From CASFRF01 sp031549345 (lineage in GTDB: Bacteria > Verrucomicrobiota > Lentisphaeria > Victivallales > Victivallaceae), in contig JAVBPY010000016.1 in the NCBI GenBank assembly GCA_031549345.1, positions 1 through 62,099 on the forward strand: a stretch of DNA of 62,099 bases. The letters are read 5' to 3'. The notes beneath the pieces are model-generated. The model was given only the letters and a program-made list of their open reading frames with translations, made no database searches and had not been told where the DNA came from. Numbering within the stretch: the first letter of the stretch is position 1; each line of letters opens with the position of its first letter. The position numbers were made by a program, and so were the translations under genes. Below, piece by piece: positions 27,410 through 36,084 of the stretch.

Positions 27410-28764
27410 TTTCCAAGCTCCTTGACCGCCTGGGCGCAAAGGACGTCCGTCCAATGCTTGACCAGCTCCGCGGACTCCGACTCCACCAGGATGCGCATCT
27501 TGTTTTCCGTCCCGGAATAGCGGACGATGATCCGCCCCGTGTCCCCCAGCGCCTCTTCGCCCGCGGCGATCAGGGAGCTCAACTCCGGCAATTCGGCAAG
27601 CGGCGCTTTGCGCGCCACAAGGACCGAACGAATCTCCTGCGGAAACACGCTCATAAACCCGGCCAATTCCGAAAGGGGGCGGTTCTTTTTCTTCATAAGC
27701 TGCAACACGTGCAACGCCGAGATGATGCCGTCGCCCGTTGTCGCATAATCCATAAAAATGATGTGCCCGGACTGCTCGCCGCCGACGTTGTAGCCTTGGG
27801 CGCGCATCCGCTCGATCACGTAGCGGTCCCCCACGTCGGTAACCTCTACCCGGATCCCCGCCTCGCGCATGGCGCGGTGAAGACCCAGATTGCTCATGGA
27901 GGTAACCACCACCGTGTTGTCGCTGAGGCGGCGGGACTGCAGGAAATCCAACGCGACCATGCCGATAATCCTGTCGCCGTTGACCTCCACCCCCTCCGCG
28001 TCGCAGAAGATAACGCGGTCGGCGTCGCCGTCCAACGCGATTCCGGCATCGGCTCCGTGCGTTCTAACCATCTCGCCGATGAATTCCGGGTGCATCGCGC
28101 CGCAACGGTCGTTGATATTCAGGCCGTTAGGGCTTACGTTGCACTCGATGACCTCGGCCCCGAGCTCGCGAAAAATCAAGGGGGCGATCGAATACGCCGC
28201 CCCATGGGCGCAGTCCAACACAATCTTCATGCCCCGGAGGCTCTGGTTGCGAATGGAGCTCTTGGCAAATTCGATGTAGCGTCCGCGCGCGTCGTCGATC
28301 CGCGCCGCCTTACCGATACGTTCGGCGGTGATGTGTTCACTGCTCATGGCAAGCTCGCCGAGGATGTACTGCTCGATCTTCAGCTCCGTTTCATCCGGGA
28401 GCTTAAAGCCATCGGCGGCGAAGATTTTGATCCCGTTGTCCGATGCCGGGTTGTGGCTGGCGGTAATCATAATTCCGCAGGCCGCGCCCATCGACCGCGT
28501 AAGATGCGCCACCGCCGGCGTGGGCATGGGGCCAACCTGGAGGACGTCCATCCCCATGGAAAGAAGTCCGCTGGTGAGCGCTGTTTCCAACATGTAGCCG
28601 GAAATGCGCGTGTCTTTGCCGAGCACCGCGCGCGGCCGTACGCCGCCTGCTTTGGCGCTGAACACCTGCGCCGTCGCCTTGCCGACAAGAAGCGCCATTT
28701 CGGCGGTGATGGGGTAGCTGTTCGCTTTGCCGCGAATGCCATCGGTTCCGAATAATTTTCTCAT
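27406..28764 (-). CDS. glmM: phosphoglucosamine mutase
   Basis: 452 aa from MRKLFGTDGIRG. Phosphoserine loop MITASHNPASDNG, metal loop ALDGDADRVI, sugar-binding loop GGEQSGHIIF and phosphate-binding RYSGTENKMRI are all intact. Interconverts glucosamine-6-P and glucosamine-1-P for cell-envelope UDP-GlcNAc. A GGGGGAATAG ribosome-binding region precedes the ATG. The reading frame is open upstream but only as an antisense shadow of the MBL gene, which ends 5 bases before. Confidence 0.95.
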   Translation of the reverse strand: MRKLFGTDGIRGKANSYPITAEMALLVGKATAQVFSAKAGGVRPRAVLGKDTRISGYMLETALTSGLLSMGMDVLQVGPMPTPAVAHLTRSMGAACGIMITASHNPASDNGIKIFAADGFKLPDETELKIEQYILGELAMSSEHITAERIGKAARIDDARGRYIEFAKSSIRNQSLRGMKIVLDCAHGAAYSIAPLIFRELGAEVIECNVSPNGLNINDRCGAMHPEFIGEMVRTHGADAGIALDGDADRVIFCDAEGVEVNGDRIIGMVALDFLQSRRLSDNTVVVTSMSNLGLHRAMREAGIRVEVTDVGDRYVIERMRAQGYNVGGEQSGHIIFMDYATTGDGIISALHVLQLMKKKNRPLSELAGFMSVFPQEIRSVLVARKAPLAELPELSSLIAAGEEALGDTGRIIVRYSGTENKMRILVESESAELVKHWTDVLCAQAVKELGK

Positions 28765-28769
28765 GATGC

Positions 28770-29381
28770 CTATTCCCCCTGAAGATATGGGTTGTCCTGT
28801 TTTGCCCGTCCGACGGTCGTCGTCGGGCCGTGCCCCGGATACAACAGCAGCGTGTCCGGGCGTGAAAATATCTGTGTTTGAATGGAGTGCAGCAATTGCT
28901 CCCAGCTCCCGCCGGGCAGGTCGGTACGCCCCTCGCCATCCCGGAAAAGCGTATCCCCGACAAACATCAGCGGTCCCGCCGGGAAATAGAACCCCGCCCC
29001 GCCGGGTGAATGCCCCGGCAAAGGAACGATCTCCACTTCCCCCGCGTCGGGAACGGCGGAGGGTTCGGGCAAGTCTTGCGCCGCCTCCATCAAGCCGGGG
29101 ACGCAATTACCCGGACTGTGGTACAAGGGCAAATCCTCTTTCCGCAGAAACACCGGAGCGGCAAGTCCGGCGGCGACGCGTCCCACCGCATGGATGTGGT
29201 CAAAATGTGCGTGCGTCAAGAGAATCATGGCACGGCGGAATGGAAAATTCCGGGCCTCCCGAAGAATACGCTCCGCCTCGTCGCCCGGATCGATGACATA
29301 CAAATTTCCCAATTCCGGGAGATACGCCAAGTAGCAATTTTCCTCTAAAAAGCCCACCGCAATCGTGCGAATTTCCAACAT
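28770..29381 (-). CDS. MBL-fold metallo-hydrolase (glyoxalase II-like)
   Basis: 203 aa. The zinc motif THAHFDHIHAVG (HxHxDH) is near residue 60, with LPGHSPGGAGFYF, FVGDTLFRDGEGR and LLYPGHGPTTTVGRAKQDNP following. These match the short bacterial YcbL/glyoxalase II-like group, which hydrolyse thioesters such as S-lactoylglutathione or act as persulfide dioxygenase relatives; the actual substrate is not known. 12 bases after the DUF3857 protein gene, 5 before glmM. Confidence 0.88.
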   Translation of the reverse strand: MLEIRTIAVGFLEENCYLAYLPELGNLYVIDPGDEAERILREARNFPFRRAMILLTHAHFDHIHAVGRVAAGLAAPVFLRKEDLPLYHSPGNCVPGLMEAAQDLPEPSAVPDAGEVEIVPLPGHSPGGAGFYFPAGPLMFVGDTLFRDGEGRTDLPGGSWEQLLHSIQTQIFSRPDTLLLYPGHGPTTTVGRAKQDNPYLQGE

Positions 29382-29393
29382 AAATCTCTCCTT

Positions 29394-32300
29394 CTAAGGT
29401 ACAAAAAACATCAGCGTGCGCCACTTCGGGGCGGACAATTCCGCATACAAGTTTAAAATGGAACCGAAGTCATTCGCCTCGATCATCCCCGGCGATGTGG
29501 CAAGCGAAAGCTCCACATCCACCTGGTCGGCGCGCGTCTGCCGCCGCATCAAGAGCAGCCGGCCGGTCGGAAAATGGTCGCGGTACAGCCCCGGCGCAAG
29601 CGGGCGGAATTGCCAGGAGGCGGGGTGGATCACCCGGTAATTGAGTTCCATATTCAATTCATCGTTGCACCAGACGGGGGTTTTCCGTTCGCCGCCCTGC
29701 GCGGGAATCGCCGTGGCGGCGTCGCCGAAAAGGGGGAGTTCCAGACTGCGGTACGCGCCGCTGGCTCCCACCAAACCGGCGATCGAAAGCTTGAAGGAAA
29801 GCATTCCCGGATACACGGAAAAATCGCTTTTCAACGTGCCGACGGGCTCGGCGTTTTCGCCGAAACGGCTTGCAAGTTCCCGGAAATAACGGCTCCGCGT
29901 TTCCGGGGTAAACTCCGCGAAACGGCGATTTTCCCGCTCGTAAAGGTCGCCGGAATAGAACAACTTAACTTCCAGCTCCCCATCGCCCCGCTGATCCAAA
30001 CGGAGGGTGGCGTCCATCCGCCTCCGGGTCGGCTCCAGCGCGCTGACCCGCGTGATTCCCGCGCCGGAAAGGGCACGGCGGCGGTAGGAAGGGGTCGCCC
30101 CCAGGCGGGCATACTCGGACGTGTCGTTCAAATAGACCAGACGATCGGCCAGAACAAGAACACGGTCGAACTCCCAATCCGGATAATTCTGGAACCAGCG
30201 GGATTGCTCGGCGGTGAACGCATCGGCCATGCGCCCGACGGCGACGAACTCGACGGGGATATCCAGACTCGAAAGCATCGCAAAGAGGAGGATCGCCCGG
30301 TCCGCGGAGTTGCCGTAACGCGATTCCAACGTGGTATCCGGCGTGCTGAAGCAACGCCATGGCAACTGGTTCAGCGCAGGCCCCGCGTGGCGGATGTCGC
30401 GGGCGACAAAGTCGCGGAGGCGCGTGATTTTCTCCCGCGCGGACTTCGCATCGGCGGTTAGACTGGCGGCATGCTTCACAGCGGCGGAATGCTCGCCCTG
30501 CGCGGCGGCGGTCAGGGCGGTCATAAGCGCTTTTCCCTGCGTGTTGTAGTTCCCGCCGGAAACGAAGAGGGTCGGCGCGAAGAGCCATGCCGGAGCCTGG
30601 TTCGGTTCCGGTGCGATGGCGGGCAAATTCCGTGCCGTGAAACGGATAACGCTTCCGTTGTCGGAACGCGCCACGCCGAACGGCGTGGGAGAAAATTTAA
30701 GCCCCACCCCGTCGCGGAAGACAACCGTCCGCTCAAGAACCGGCGACGACGCGCCGAAGGTGATTTTTTTGCCGAACAACGGCTGTTCGCGGAGCAAACG
30801 GACCAGGCGATAGCGGATAAGAGAGCCGGGTTCCACCCCCGGAAAGTTCACGACCAGGAGCTTGCCGCCGGGATAGCGGGGGGCGGCGGCGGCATCGGGG
30901 GCGTCGAAGCGGTTGACCTCCTTTTCGGTCAAAGGCTGCGCTTCGCCGTTGGCGCGGACGACGGCGGCGTTGGAAATCTGCAATTCCTCCCAGACCGGAT
31001 TGTACGGTATTTTGAGTTCCGATTCGCGCTTGACTCCGGCATAATTCCGGATTTCGAGCTCGATATCCGTCGTTTCTTTCCAACGGTCCTGCGCGGAAAC
31101 GGCGTACTCGGTGTTCCATTTCCGGCACACGGCGTCCGCGCCACGCGCGGCAAAGGCGGCATCGCGCACAAAAACCGGGACGGAACGCGAGGCGCGCTCG
31201 ATTTGGCGAAGCCCGTCCTTGAACAAGCTGTACTCCGATGGTTCCAAGCGAACGCGGTCAATCACCAACTCCCTCTCTCCGGAAAACACATTGTTGTCGA
31301 ACGCCATGCGGTTCGTCCAGCGCAATCCGGGGCTTTCCAGCGGACGGAAATCGGGGACGCTGACTGCGCGGATTCCCTCCGGCAAACGGAGTTTGAACGA
31401 TTCGCGCACACCGCATGTCGAGTAAATTTCCAACGGGTATTTCCGCTTTTCCAATGCCAGTTTGTCCAAGACAAAGTTCACCGCGCCGAATCCGTGGCCG
31501 AGCTGGGGGAGCGCCAGCAAAAACTCCGTATTGCCACCCGGCAGGCAGCCGGGAACGCGAAAGGTCATCGTAAGTTCCAGGGGGTGCCCCATATCGCGCA
31601 CATCTTCGGGGGAAACGGTCAGTTCGCTCAATTCCGCACCCGGCAGCACCGACTTCAGAACGCCGCCGAAAAACTGCCGCCGGTATTCGAGCGGCCAGCG
31701 GGAAAGGGCGTCGCGATAAATCTGGTCATTGACTCCGTCGAAAGCGATCTTCGAGCGGCCGGCAAGAACGCCCTCGGCGCTGATTTCACCGTCGGTCGCA
31801 ATGCGGATAAAATTACGCTCCGCCGGAACGACCGGCGAACGCTGGAGGGTGCGCCCTTTCGGATCGGCGAGCAGATAGCTCATGTTCGACATGCTCGCGG
31901 GAAGAAATTCAGTGGTCGTCTCAAACGTAGGGTCCATCAACGTGATATTCCCCGGTTCCAGCTCCACAGCGGCGATGGCGTGGTTGAAATAGTTGTTCGG
32001 CACTTCGTCGTCCTTGGGCGTCCCCGCGTAGAACAACACCGGATATGCCTTGAATCCGGCGATTTCCAGCAACGAAACCAGAAGGGCCATTTTATCGCGG
32101 CAAACGCCGTAACGGTTGGCGAACGTAAGACTCACATCGTGCGGCTCGTACCCTGGGCCAACGTCCTCGGCGGTGATCCCCATGTAACGGATCTCCTTGG
32201 AAACGAATTGAAAGAGCGCCATCGCCCGGTCGCGCGGCGTTTTCATGCCATGGACAAGACGCGCGACTTGTTCGCGCATGGCGGGCGTTACCGCATTCAG

Positions 32301-33140
32301 GCGCGGACGGCAAAGGTTGTAGTACCAGCGGGAAATGGTTTCCCAGTCGGGTGCGGTGCTCAGGATGAGCCGCTGGGCGCACGTGTAGAGGGGCGGCATC
32401 TGGGGTTCCGGGAACGCCTGGGGGACGTTTTTCGCGCTCCAGCGGTAAAGGATTCGGTCGCCTGTTTTCTCCTCCGTTTCGGTTACGGTGCCGGGGATGG
32501 AATCTTTCACCATTTTCCGGGCGAGCGGCAGTGAGGCGGGAGCATCCACCGTTACATTGTACCGGAGGATCGGCGCGGTGGATTCCAGCGAAACGAAGGA
32601 GCACCAAACACCGGGGATGCGCGCCTTCTTTTCCGTCTGCACTGCATGGATGCGGACGACGTCGCCGAGTTGCAGATCGGGAATGGAGGCGATGACCAGT
32701 TTGTTGTTCGGGTCGTAAATGTTGGAATTCATCTGCCCGGGCTCGGTCATTTCACGCATGTTCGCGGCCAGATCAACGATGATGCGCTTCCCATCGCGGT
32801 AAATCTCCAGGGCGCGGAGCTCAAACTTACTGTAGAATGTGTTGTAATGGAATTCGAGCTTCCGGTACTCCTGCCGTCCTTTTTCGGTCAGGATCTTTAC
32901 GCAATAATCGTCGCTTTCGCTCCCGGTTCCGTCCGGGTTGTAGCGGAAATGGTGCGTGTCGTCCAAAAGAACGGTATCGGCGTCCGGGTACGCCTTTGCG
33001 CTCACCCCCGCGCCGATGGTCGCAAAATCGGCCTCCGCCGCAAGCGCAAACGCGCCCGTCAGCATCCAAAGGCCAAATGAAAGAGCAAGGAGGCCGAAAC
33101 ACAGCCGGCGTTTTCCGTTTTCCGAAGTGAATTTCATCAT
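29394..33140 (-). CDS. exported DUF3857/transglutaminase-like protein with a duplicated, catalytically dead second half
   Basis: 1248 aa with an N-terminal signal peptide (LCFGLLALSFGLWMLTGAFALAAE). First half: DUF3857 domain (about 50-240) and transglutaminase-like domain with Cys347 in RYGVCRDKMALLVSLL, His387 in YFNHAIAAVE and Asp403 in LMDPTFE. Second half repeats the plan: KLLVVNFPGVEPGSLIRYRL at ~760-779, then RYGNSADRAILLFAMLSSL where Cys is Ser945, and FDRVLVLADRLVYLNDTS where His is replaced by Asp. So one active and one degenerate domain. Probably periplasmic or outer-membrane; such proteins are common in Bacteroidota and PVC bacteria without known function. First gene of the long minus-strand series, preceded by GGGAG. 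Confidence 0.85.
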   Translation of the reverse strand: MMKFTSENGKRRLCFGLLALSFGLWMLTGAFALAAEADFATIGAGVSAKAYPDADTVLLDDTHHFRYNPDGTGSESDDYCVKILTEKGRQEYRKLEFHYNTFYSKFELRALEIYRDGKRIIVDLAANMREMTEPGQMNSNIYDPNNKLVIASIPDLQLGDVVRIHAVQTEKKARIPGVWCSFVSLESTAPILRYNVTVDAPASLPLARKMVKDSIPGTVTETEEKTGDRILYRWSAKNVPQAFPEPQMPPLYTCAQRLILSTAPDWETISRWYYNLCRPRLNAVTPAMREQVARLVHGMKTPRDRAMALFQFVSKEIRYMGITAEDVGPGYEPHDVSLTFANRYGVCRDKMALLVSLLEIAGFKAYPVLFYAGTPKDDEVPNNYFNHAIAAVELEPGNITLMDPTFETTTEFLPASMSNMSYLLADPKGRTLQRSPVVPAERNFIRIATDGEISAEGVLAGRSKIAFDGVNDQIYRDALSRWPLEYRRQFFGGVLKSVLPGAELSELTVSPEDVRDMGHPLELTMTFRVPGCLPGGNTEFLLALPQLGHGFGAVNFVLDKLALEKRKYPLEIYSTCGVRESFKLRLPEGIRAVSVPDFRPLESPGLRWTNRMAFDNNVFSGERELVIDRVRLEPSEYSLFKDGLRQIERASRSVPVFVRDAAFAARGADAVCRKWNTEYAVSAQDRWKETTDIELEIRNYAGVKRESELKIPYNPVWEELQISNAAVVRANGEAQPLTEKEVNRFDAPDAAAAPRYPGGKLLVVNFPGVEPGSLIRYRLVRLLREQPLFGKKITFGASSPVLERTVVFRDGVGLKFSPTPFGVARSDNGSVIRFTARNLPAIAPEPNQAPAWLFAPTLFVSGGNYNTQGKALMTALTAAAQGEHSAAVKHAASLTADAKSAREKITRLRDFVARDIRHAGPALNQLPWRCFSTPDTTLESRYGNSADRAILLFAMLSSLDIPVEFVAVGRMADAFTAEQSRWFQNYPDWEFDRVLVLADRLVYLNDTSEYARLGATPSYRRRALSGAGITRVSALEPTRRRMDATLRLDQRGDGELEVKLFYSGDLYERENRRFAEFTPETRSRYFRELASRFGENAEPVGTLKSDFSVYPGMLSFKLSIAGLVGASGAYRSLELPLFGDAATAIPAQGGERKTPVWCNDELNMELNYRVIHPASWQFRPLAPGLYRDHFPTGRLLLMRRQTRADQVDVELSLATSPGMIEANDFGSILNLYAELSAPKWRTLMFFVP

Positions 33141-33223
33141 TCCATCTCCCGTAAGTAATCAAAGCCACTCCCTATAAGATATCACATTTTTCATTTTTTT
33201 GAAGAGAAAAACTTCTTTTTTAT

Positions 33224-33251
33224 TTGATTTTTTTCATATTTGCAGTACATT
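33224..33251 (+). promoter_or_regulatory. promoter of the small basic protein / MATE transcript
   Basis: TTGATT (33224-33229), 16-base spacer, TACATT (33246-33251). It lies in the AT-rich spacer between the divergent DUF3857 gene and the 36-aa gene, and is nearly identical in its two boxes to the promoter proposed for hisF at 52482. Confidence 0.5.
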
Positions 33252-33304
33252 GTGTGGAAACGAATTTTTTATAACAACATATCATTCGATTTAAGGAGTG
33301 CATC

Positions 33305-33415
33305 ATGGGTCAGCAACTGAACAAGGTCATCAAGCGCAAACGCCGCAAGGCCTATACCGAACGCTGCAAAGCGCGTGTCCGCGAAGCCATCGCCGCCGCC
33401 GCCAAAAAGCGCTGA
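33305..33415 (+). CDS. 36-aa highly basic small protein
   Basis: ATG at 33305 preceded by AAGGAG 10 bases upstream and by a plausible promoter. The product begins MGQQLNKVIKRKRRKAYTER and continues with KARVRE and a run of Ala ending AAKKR; 15 of its 36 residues are Lys or Arg. No signal peptide or Cys pair. Composition and size recall ribosome-associated or nucleic-acid-binding small proteins, but I do not recognise the family and assign no function. It sits immediately upstream of the structured leader of the MATE gene and may share its transcript. Confidence 0.65.
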   Translation: MGQQLNKVIKRKRRKAYTERCKARVREAIAAAAKKR

Positions 33416-33445
33416 ACTCTGCTAAAGTAGCTTAAACAACAACGG

Positions 33446-33572
33446 GCGTTCCTTAAATACTTAAGAAATGCTCCATGCTTTGACTCGTTCGTCGCCGGAT
33501 GAGCGAGTCACGAAAAAGCGCCGGGAATTTGCACCACTAGGCCTTGGGTGTAAATACTCCGGCGCTTTTTTT
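33446..33572 (+). promoter_or_regulatory. structured leader with two hairpins and attenuator-like terminator before the MATE gene
   Basis: Hairpin A: GCGTTCCTTAA (33446-33456) pairs with TTAAGAAATGC (33461-33471) around a 4-base loop, one mismatch and one G-U. Hairpin B: 33482-33492 pairs with 33499-33509 (11 bp including two G-U), loop CGCCGG (33493-33498). Terminator: AAAAAGCGCCGG (33513-33524) pairs with CCGGCGCTTTTT. The loop of hairpin B repeats the core of the terminator's 5' arm, so both could pair with the same 3' arm. I match it to no riboswitch class I know. Confidence 0.5.
33513..33572 (+). terminator. intrinsic terminator or attenuator
   Basis: 12-bp stem (33513-33524 with 33559-33570) followed by a T run to 33572; an inner pairing TTTGCACC/GGTGTAAA extends it. 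The MATE start codon is only 22 bases past the T run, so MATE transcription from any upstream promoter has to read through it. Confidence 0.75.
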
Positions 33573-33594
33573 GTTAGAAAATAAGGAGTTGCAC

Positions 33595-34920
33595 ATGAAG
33601 GGGCTGAACGCAAGGGAATTTGCGCGTTATGTATCGCTGAATCTCTTCGGCATGGTCGGGCTTTCTCTCTACATTCTGGCGGACACGTTTTTCGTCGCGC
33701 GGGGAATCGGGAGCGACGGGCTGGCGGCGCTGAACATTGCGCTGCCGGTCTTTTCCTTAATCAGCGGCACGGGGCTAATGATCGGAATAGGCGGAGCGAC
33801 ACGCTACGCCATTTTGCGCGGACGCGGGAAAAAATACGCGGCAAACGCCGCGTTTACCGAAGCGCTCTTCGCAAGTGTTTTCTTCGGATTTCTCTTTGCG
33901 GCAATCGGCATCTTCGGCTCCGAAGAACTTGCCATTCAAATGGGGGCGGACGCCCGGCTCCGCCCGCTGGCGACGCCATACATCCGCACACTGCTCTTGT
34001 TCGCCCCCGCCTTCCTCGGGAACAATCTTCTCCTTGCGTTCATCCGCAACGACAACGCCCCCAAATTGGCTATGAGCGCAATGCTCGCCGGGAGCGCCCT
34101 CAACATTCTTCTGGACTACTGGTTCATCTTTCCCCTCGGCTGGGGAATGTTCGGGGCGGCGCTCGCGACCGGGCTCGCGCCGGTTTTCGGTGTGATGATC
34201 CTCGCAATCCATTTCCTGAAAAAACGCAACCATTTCCACTTGGTCGCCATAGGGCTAAAATGGAAATCCATGCGAAAAAGCCTGCTCCTCGGCATGCCGT
34301 CGTTCATCACGGAATTCTCCTCCGGCATCGTGATGCTTCTCTTCAACTGGTCGGTGCTTAAACTCGCCGGCAACATCGGCGTCGCCGCTTACGGGGTCAT
34401 CGCCAACATCGCACTGATCGCCGTGGCGGCCTTCACCGGAATCGGGCAAGGAATTCAACCTCTCCTCAGCCGCGCCCATGGCGAGGGAGAATCCGGAACC
34501 ATTCGCGCCATCCTGCGCGGAGGCCTCGGGCTGGCATTTCTCCTCGGAACCGGACTCTTTCTCTTCCTCTTCGCGTTTGCCGAGGCGGTTCTCTCGATTT
34601 TCAATGCCGAAGCGAATTCCGACTTGCAATCAATCGCGCTAAAGGGAATGCCCTTGTATTTCGCCGCCTTTTTTTTCATGGGACTCAACATTGTGGCCAT
34701 CTCTTATTTTGCCTCGGTGGGGCGTTCTTCGCCCTCGTTGGCGCTCTCCTTTCTGCGCGGCCCGGGGAGCATTGTCCCCCTTCTTCTGTTGCTGCCCGGC
34801 CTGTGGGGACTAACCGGCGTCTGGCTGGTGATCCCTGTCGTGGAAGCGCTCACATTCATCCTCGTACTCTTCTTCCTCCTCCGACAACACACCCGCAAGG
34901 AGTCGCATGCCACCCATTGA
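33595..34920 (+). CDS. MATE-family efflux transporter
   Basis: 441 aa, twelve hydrophobic helices in two MatE halves; first half LYILADTFFVARGIGSDGLAALNIALP, which in this family carries the conserved N-terminal helix residues, second half EFSSGIVMLLFNWSVLKLAG and GIGQGIQPLLSRAHGEG. Related to the MepA/DinF-like exporters that expel cations or drugs using a Na+ or H+ gradient. ATG at 33595 with AAGGAG 6 bases upstream; an earlier in-frame ATG would place coding sequence inside the terminator. Overlaps the GNAT-GrpB gene by 14 bases. Confidence 0.9.
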   Translation: MKGLNAREFARYVSLNLFGMVGLSLYILADTFFVARGIGSDGLAALNIALPVFSLISGTGLMIGIGGATRYAILRGRGKKYAANAAFTEALFASVFFGFLFAAIGIFGSEELAIQMGADARLRPLATPYIRTLLLFAPAFLGNNLLLAFIRNDNAPKLAMSAMLAGSALNILLDYWFIFPLGWGMFGAALATGLAPVFGVMILAIHFLKKRNHFHLVAIGLKWKSMRKSLLLGMPSFITEFSSGIVMLLFNWSVLKLAGNIGVAAYGVIANIALIAVAAFTGIGQGIQPLLSRAHGEGESGTIRAILRGGLGLAFLLGTGLFLFLFAFAEAVLSIFNAEANSDLQSIALKGMPLYFAAFFFMGLNIVAISYFASVGRSSPSLALSFLRGPGSIVPLLLLLPGLWGLTGVWLVIPVVEALTFILVLFFLLRQHTRKESHATH

Positions 34921-35995
34921 ACTTCCTGAAACGCAACGGTTGTTTTTCCGCAAAATGAAAAAAAATGACTTCCCATTGCTCTGCGGCATATTGCAAGATG
35001 CGGAAGTCATGTACGCCTGGGGGCACGCCTTTTCCGCCGAGGAGGTCCATGATTGGATTGAACGCAACATCGCACGCTATCACGATTCCGGCTGCGGATA
35101 CTGGCTCGCTTTCGAGAAAAATTCCGGCGAATGCATCGGACAGCTTGGCGTTGTCCCGGAGAAAATTTACGATGTCGCTCATTCTGGCGTTGGCTGGATC
35201 CTGAGCAGAGAACATTGGCACAAAGGCTATGCCACCGAAGGCGGCGCGGCATGCATCGATTTCGCATTCCGCGCACTGAACGCGCCGCGCGTCGTCGCCG
35301 CTATTCGCCCTGAAAATGCCGCTTCAATCCGCGTCGCGGAGCGCATCGGCATGAGAGCGCAGGGCAAATTCGATAAAGCGTACAACAATCAAGTCATGCC
35401 GCACATTCTTTATGTCGCCCGCCCACCGCGCATCACGGTTTCCGACTACAACCCGCAGTGGACGGAGGATTTTGACGCACTCGCAAACCTCCTCGCACCG
35501 GTTCTCGCGCAATTCGGCGGCCGCCTCGAGCACGTGGGCAGCACTAGCGTGCCGGGTCTCGCCGCCAAACCGATTGTCGACGCCGACTACATCCTTGCCG
35601 ATGTGGCATTGTGGCCGTGCGTACAAACAGCCCTTGCCGAACTCGGATTTCTCCATCGCGGCGACGGCGGATTGCCGGGACGCGAAATGTTCACCGAGAG
35701 TCTGCGCCTCGCCTTCCGGCATCACCTCTACGTCTGCCGCCCTGATTCGGTGCATCTGGCGAACCACCTGTGCCTCCGCGATTTTCTCCGTAAAAATCCG
35801 GATGCGGCAAGTCAATACGGAGCGCTCAAAAAATCCTTACCCGCAATATACAGCGAAGACATCGACGCTTATTGCGCCGGAAAATCCGATCTCCTCTCGG
35901 AATTTCTTTCCATCAGTGGCTTCGACGCCGCGGATATCGAAAAAATCAACACACTGAACAAAGCGGGAAGACCGGATCCCTCTCCCGGCCGATGA
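34907..35995 (+). CDS. fusion of GNAT acetyltransferase and GrpB/UPF0157 domains
   Basis: 362 aa. Residues 1-170 are a RimJ/RimL-type GNAT domain: RLFFRKMKKNDFPLL, GVGWILSREHWHKGYATEGG (acetyl-CoA loop with a variant Q/RxxGxG/A) and RPENAASIRVAERIGM. Residues 174-345 are a GrpB (UPF0157) domain, a nucleotidyltransferase-fold family, with HVGSTSVPGLAAKPIVDADYI. Both families usually occur as separate proteins. The start codon lies inside the MATE gene, so production is probably coupled to it; detoxification by acetylation plus export is one reading of this pairing. Confidence 0.85.
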   Translation: MPPIELPETQRLFFRKMKKNDFPLLCGILQDAEVMYAWGHAFSAEEVHDWIERNIARYHDSGCGYWLAFEKNSGECIGQLGVVPEKIYDVAHSGVGWILSREHWHKGYATEGGAACIDFAFRALNAPRVVAAIRPENAASIRVAERIGMRAQGKFDKAYNNQVMPHILYVARPPRITVSDYNPQWTEDFDALANLLAPVLAQFGGRLEHVGSTSVPGLAAKPIVDADYILADVALWPCVQTALAELGFLHRGDGGLPGREMFTESLRLAFRHHLYVCRPDSVHLANHLCLRDFLRKNPDAASQYGALKKSLPAIYSEDIDAYCAGKSDLLSEFLSISGFDAADIEKINTLNKAGRPDPSPGR

Positions 35996-36078
35996 GGGAG
36001 ATATTCCATCCGCGGCGCTGACTCCCCCAATTTCAGCAACAGGAAAACAATTCCAAGCAGCAGTACGATCGCCCCCAT
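35869..36078 (-). CDS. possible 69-aa single-helix membrane protein
   Basis: Starts MGAIVLLLGIVFLLLKLG, one clear membrane helix, with GGAGG placed 6 bases upstream of its ATG. Its 3' half overlaps the end of the GNAT-GrpB gene on the opposite strand by 127 bases, which makes the tail suspicious. No family recognised. The case rests only on the ribosome binding site and the helix. Confidence 0.25.
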   Translation of the reverse strand: MGAIVLLLGIVFLLLKLGESAPRMEYLPHRPGEGSGLPALFSVLIFSISAASKPLMERNSERRSDFPAQ

Positions 36079-36084
36079 GGCCAT

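Noticed and set aside
33513..33572. tRNA-like fold, because of the 7-bp GCGCCGG/CCGGCGC pairing
   Set aside because: Enclosed sequence is far too short for a cloverleaf and the arm runs into a T tract; it is a terminator.
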